From Gangjinia marincola (GTDB taxonomy: Bacteria > Bacteroidota > Bacteroidia > Flavobacteriales > Flavobacteriaceae): 64,000 nt of DNA. The stretch is from assembly GCF_039523415.1 (NCBI RefSeq), contig NZ_BAAAFG010000002.1, forward strand, positions 1-64,000, written 5' to 3'. A model generated the notes under the pieces. That model saw only the letters and a program-made list of their open reading frames with translations. It searched no databases and was not told where the DNA came from. Position 1 is the stretch's first letter. Each line of letters begins with the position of its first letter. Position numbers and translations under genes: made by a program. Positions 63,918-64,000 of this stretch are shown here, one piece after another.

Positions 63918-64000
63918 ATGCGCAATACACTTACTCTATTTGTTCTTTTAGCCTTTTTTTCAGCAACGTTTGCACAAAATGACGTTTCTCTTTCGTACTA
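63918..64000 (+). CDS. Start of a secreted protein gene (cut by window edge)
   Basis: The ATG at 63918 opens a frame MRNTLTLFVLLAFFSATFAQNDVSLSY that runs to the window end. Only 27 residues are seen: a signal peptide with a likely cleavage site at FA-QN. The mature protein cannot be identified. Confidence 0.7.
   Translation, partial: MRNTLTLFVLLAFFSATFAQNDVSLSY

Overview
The window is chromosomal DNA from a member of the Bacteroidetes, most likely a marine-type Flavobacteriaceae. The evidence is AT-rich spacers with TAnnTTTG -7 boxes and TTG -33 boxes, almost no Shine-Dalgarno sites except a perfect one before rpsU, a leucine dehydrogenase, a long (314 aa) NusB, DUF3467, DUF2851 and DUF3276 genes, and a secreted protease with a type IX secretion (T9SS) sorting domain. 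The species cannot be named from this sequence alone.

Layout. 1-6523 (minus) is the 5' part of a giant secreted adhesin-like gene: beta-helix, thrombospondin type 3 (TSP3) calcium repeats and seven DUF11 repeats. It runs off the left edge. prfC (plus) follows. 8683-24275 is one long minus-strand block holding the translation and transcription core, in transcription order rpsU, xerC, hpf, tRNA-Thr(TGT), tRNA-Tyr, tRNA-Gly, tRNA-Thr(GGT), tuf, tRNA-Trp, secE, nusG, rplK, rplA, rplJ, rplL, rpoB, rpoC, DUF3467. The tRNA/tuf/secE/nusG/rpl/rpoBC order matches the classical arrangement in E. coli. 24352-35224 holds mixed metabolic and membrane genes, nearly all minus: an alpha-amylase lipoprotein, acyl-CoA dehydrogenase, a helix-hairpin-helix protein, a Na+/alanine symporter, a K+ channel with PspC and DUF2851 proteins, a cystathionine beta-synthase-like enzyme and an FtsX-type permease. 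35205-47903 holds a NamZ-type muramidase, a YkgJ protein, a methyltransferase, glycogen synthase, an amidohydrolase lipoprotein, an outer-membrane barrel with a large TPR protein, and ftsE. Its spacers are full of short palindromic repeat families.

47953-50898 is a small AT-rich cassette (subtilisin-like protease and a tail-fibre-like secreted protein) between intact ftsE and an in-frame 18-codon ghost of the ftsE 3' end at 51079-51135, which suggests an insertion. 51132-58429 is a surface-polysaccharide cluster: methyltransferase, 2OG-Fe(II) oxygenase, four glycosyltransferases, a sugar ketoisomerase-like cupin and a Wzx-type flippase. 58543-63830 returns to conserved genes (yajC, DUF1573, nusB, leucine dehydrogenase, ABC exporter, DUF3276). 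A new secreted-protein gene starts at 63918.

Most genes are ordinary core or envelope genes. The less ordinary signals are the ftsE ghost, a palindrome read as Ala-x-Ala-Glu in the same frame in five unrelated genes, nested short repeats, duplicated tRNA 3' ends, the lone perfect Shine-Dalgarno of rpsU, a promoter overlapping a terminator before the tRNA-tuf operon, and divergent genes with no or negative spacing.
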